Assembly: GCF_040807025.1 (NCBI RefSeq)
Contig: NC_090946.1
Coordinates: forward strand, 5,560,001-5,624,000
Origin: Struthio camelus
Taxonomy: Eukaryota > Chordata > Aves > Struthioniformes > Struthionidae
DNA: 64,000 nucleotides
Direction: 5' to 3'
This document shows, one piece after another, positions 60,858 to 64,000 of the stretch. The translations under genes and the position numbers were made by a program. Each line of letters starts with the position of its first letter. Position 1 is the stretch's first letter. Below the pieces are notes generated by a model. That model did no database searches, had not been told where the DNA came from, and was given only the letters and a program-made list of their open reading frames with translations.

Positions 60858-62195
60858 ACAGCATCACAGAATCACAGAATCACTGAACAGCTGAGGTTGG
60901 ACCTCTGGAGATCATCTAGTCCAACCCCCCTGCTCAAGCAGAGGCCTCTAGACCATATTGCCCAGGATCACATCCAGACGGGTTTTGAAGATCTCCAGGG
61001 AAGGAGACTCCACTACCTCTCTGGGCAACCTGTGCCAGTGCTCACTCACCCTCACAGCAAAAAAGGTTCTTCCTCTTCTTCAGATGCAACTGCCTGTGGT
61101 TCAGTTTCTGCCCCTTGCCTCTTCTCCTGTCACTGGGCACCACAGAGAAGAGACTGGCCTCAGGGGGTCCTCTCGACACCCCCCCTTCAGATATTGGGAC
61201 ACATCCCCTCTCAGTCGTCTCTTCTCCAGGCTCAACAGGCCCAGCTCTCACAGCCTTTCTGCAGAGGACACATGCTCCAGTCCCCTCATCCTCTTTGTAG
61301 CCCTCCCCTGCACTCTCGCCACTAGTGCCATGTCTCTCTTGCACTGGGCAGCCCACAACTGCACCCAGTACTCCAGCTGAGGCCTCCCCAGGGCTGAGGA
61401 GACGGGCAGGATCACCTCCCTCGACCTGCTGCCAACACTCTTCCTCATGCAACCCAGCATACCCTTGGCCTTCTTGGCCACAAGCCCACATTGCTGCCTC
61501 ATGCTTCACTTGTCCACCAGCACTCCCAGCTCCCTCTCTGCACACCTGCTTTCCAGCAGGTCAACCCCCAGCCTCTACTGGTGCCTGGGCTTATTCCTCC
61601 CGAGGTGCAGCACCCTGCACTTGCCCTTGTTGAACTTCAGCAGGTTCCTCTCCGCCCAACTCTCCAGCCTGGCCACGTCCCTCTGCATGGCAGCACAGTC
61701 TTCTGGTGGGTCAGACACTCTCCCCAGCTTTGGATCATCAGCAAACTTGCTGAGGGTGCACTCTGTCCCTTCAGCCAGCTCCTCGATGAAGACATTGAAC
61801 AAGACTGGAGCCAGCACTGACCCCTGGGGGACACTGCTCTCTACAGGCCTCCAACTAGACTCTGCGCCGCTGACCACAACCCTTGGAGCTTGGCCATCCA
61901 GCCAGTTCTCAAGCCACTCCTCCAACCCACACTTCCTCAGCTTGCCCACGAGGATGTCATGGGAGGCAGCGTCCAAAGCCTCGCTGAACCCCAGGCAGAC
62001 AACAGCCGCTGCTCCCCCCTCATCTCCCCGGCCAGTTGTCCCATCCTAGAAGGCTAGCAGGTTGCTCAAGCCTGATTCCCCTTTGGGGACTCCATGCTGA
62101 CCCCTCCTGACGGTTGTCCTCCAGGCGCTCGGTGGTGACCTCCAGGATGAGGTGCCCCACCACCTTGCCAGGGACGGAGGGGAGGCTGGCAGGGT
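60858..62195 (-). mobile_element. CR1 LINE, 5'-truncated, upstream of NDUFV1
   Basis: The 3' tail (ATCACAGAATCACAGAATCA) lies at 60,863-60,882 and the element extends to about CTGGCAGGG at 62,195. It closely resembles 2,971-4,320 of the full-length copy. The minus-strand RT region keeps the FADD box ([11 protein letters not shown]) but lies in several frames. It ends about 130 bases before the NDUFV1 CRE repeats. GSTP1 occupies the corresponding interval in human; none is seen here. Confidence 0.9.
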
Positions 62196-62323
62196 TGGGG
62201 GGACCGACACAGCCCGGCCCAGGCTCGGGTTTGGGGACGGACGTTGGCCTGGTCGGGGTGGGGGGGGTGGGGGGGGGAACCGGGCACCTGCGTCACCGCC
62301 TCCCACCCCGGCCCCGCCCCTCG

Positions 62324-62381
62324 GCGACGTCACCACGGCCAGGCGCCGGCAGGTGACGTCACCACGGCCAGGCGCCGGCAG
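62324..62381 (+). promoter_or_regulatory. NDUFV1 promoter with a duplicated CRE unit
   Basis: Two direct 29-base copies (62,324-62,352 and 62,353-62,381). The second contains the full palindromic CRE TGACGTCA (62,354-62,361) and the first the variant CGACGTCA. They end 59 bases before the NDUFV1 ATG, with no TATA box. CREB/ATF control would suit a respiratory gene, but this is inference. Confidence 0.65.
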
Positions 62382-62440
62382 GCGACGCCAACGGGCGGCT
62401 GAAGGTGACGGGTTGGGGGGAGTGCGCGCGCGCCGCCGCC

Positions 62441-64000
<1,560 letters not shown>

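Overview
The window looks like a GC-rich, gene-dense piece of a bird chromosome. Evidence for this is several CR1 LINEs with the avian 3' octamer tail (CACAGAATC on the + strand), compact introns, CpG-island promoters, and vertebrate genes whose exons join in phase. Other sauropsids also carry CR1, so 'bird' is an inference.

Left part (1-29,835): a tandem array of a transmembrane scavenger-receptor cysteine-rich (SRCR) gene of the WC1/CD163L1 type, all on the + strand. The window opens in the 3' tail of a copy lying outside it. Unit 1 (gene 8,773-14,993) is a full 13-exon gene: signal peptide, seven SRCR domains, one membrane helix and a tail with WC1-like tyrosine motifs. Unit 2 (18,772-24,958) is almost identical but has lost a splice donor and the first cysteine of SRCR domain 2. 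Unit 3 (28,759-29,267) has collapsed by an internal deletion that joins the signal-peptide exon to a tail exon. Each unit starts with an old antisense CR1. Unit 1 alone also carries a 4.6 kb, near full-length CR1 that must have inserted after the duplication. Promoter elements (TATA, CCAAT, two GATA sites) survive in all three units, including the dead one.

Right part (30,246-64,000): a block matching human 11q13.2 in order and orientation: AIP (+), PITPNM1 (-), CDK2AP2 (-), CABP2 (-), NDUFV1 (+, cut by the window end). AIP is an HSP90 co-chaperone. PITPNM1 is a phosphatidylinositol transfer protein working at ER contact sites. CDK2AP2 is a small CDK2/NuRD-associated protein. CABP2 is a calmodulin-like sensor. 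NDUFV1 is the FMN subunit of complex I. GSTP1, which lies between CABP2 and NDUFV1 in human, is not seen; a CR1 occupies part of that gap. An AT-rich island that looks like a solo LTR begins 15 bp after the AIP stop codon.

The promoters and first introns hold notable tandem repeats: a G-rich array in AIP intron 2, about 19 units in PITPNM1 intron 1, three copies of an RFX-like motif upstream of PITPNM1, and a duplicated CRE upstream of NDUFV1. No tRNA, rRNA or CRISPR was seen. All coordinates and exon joins were read by hand and were not checked by alignment or transcript data.
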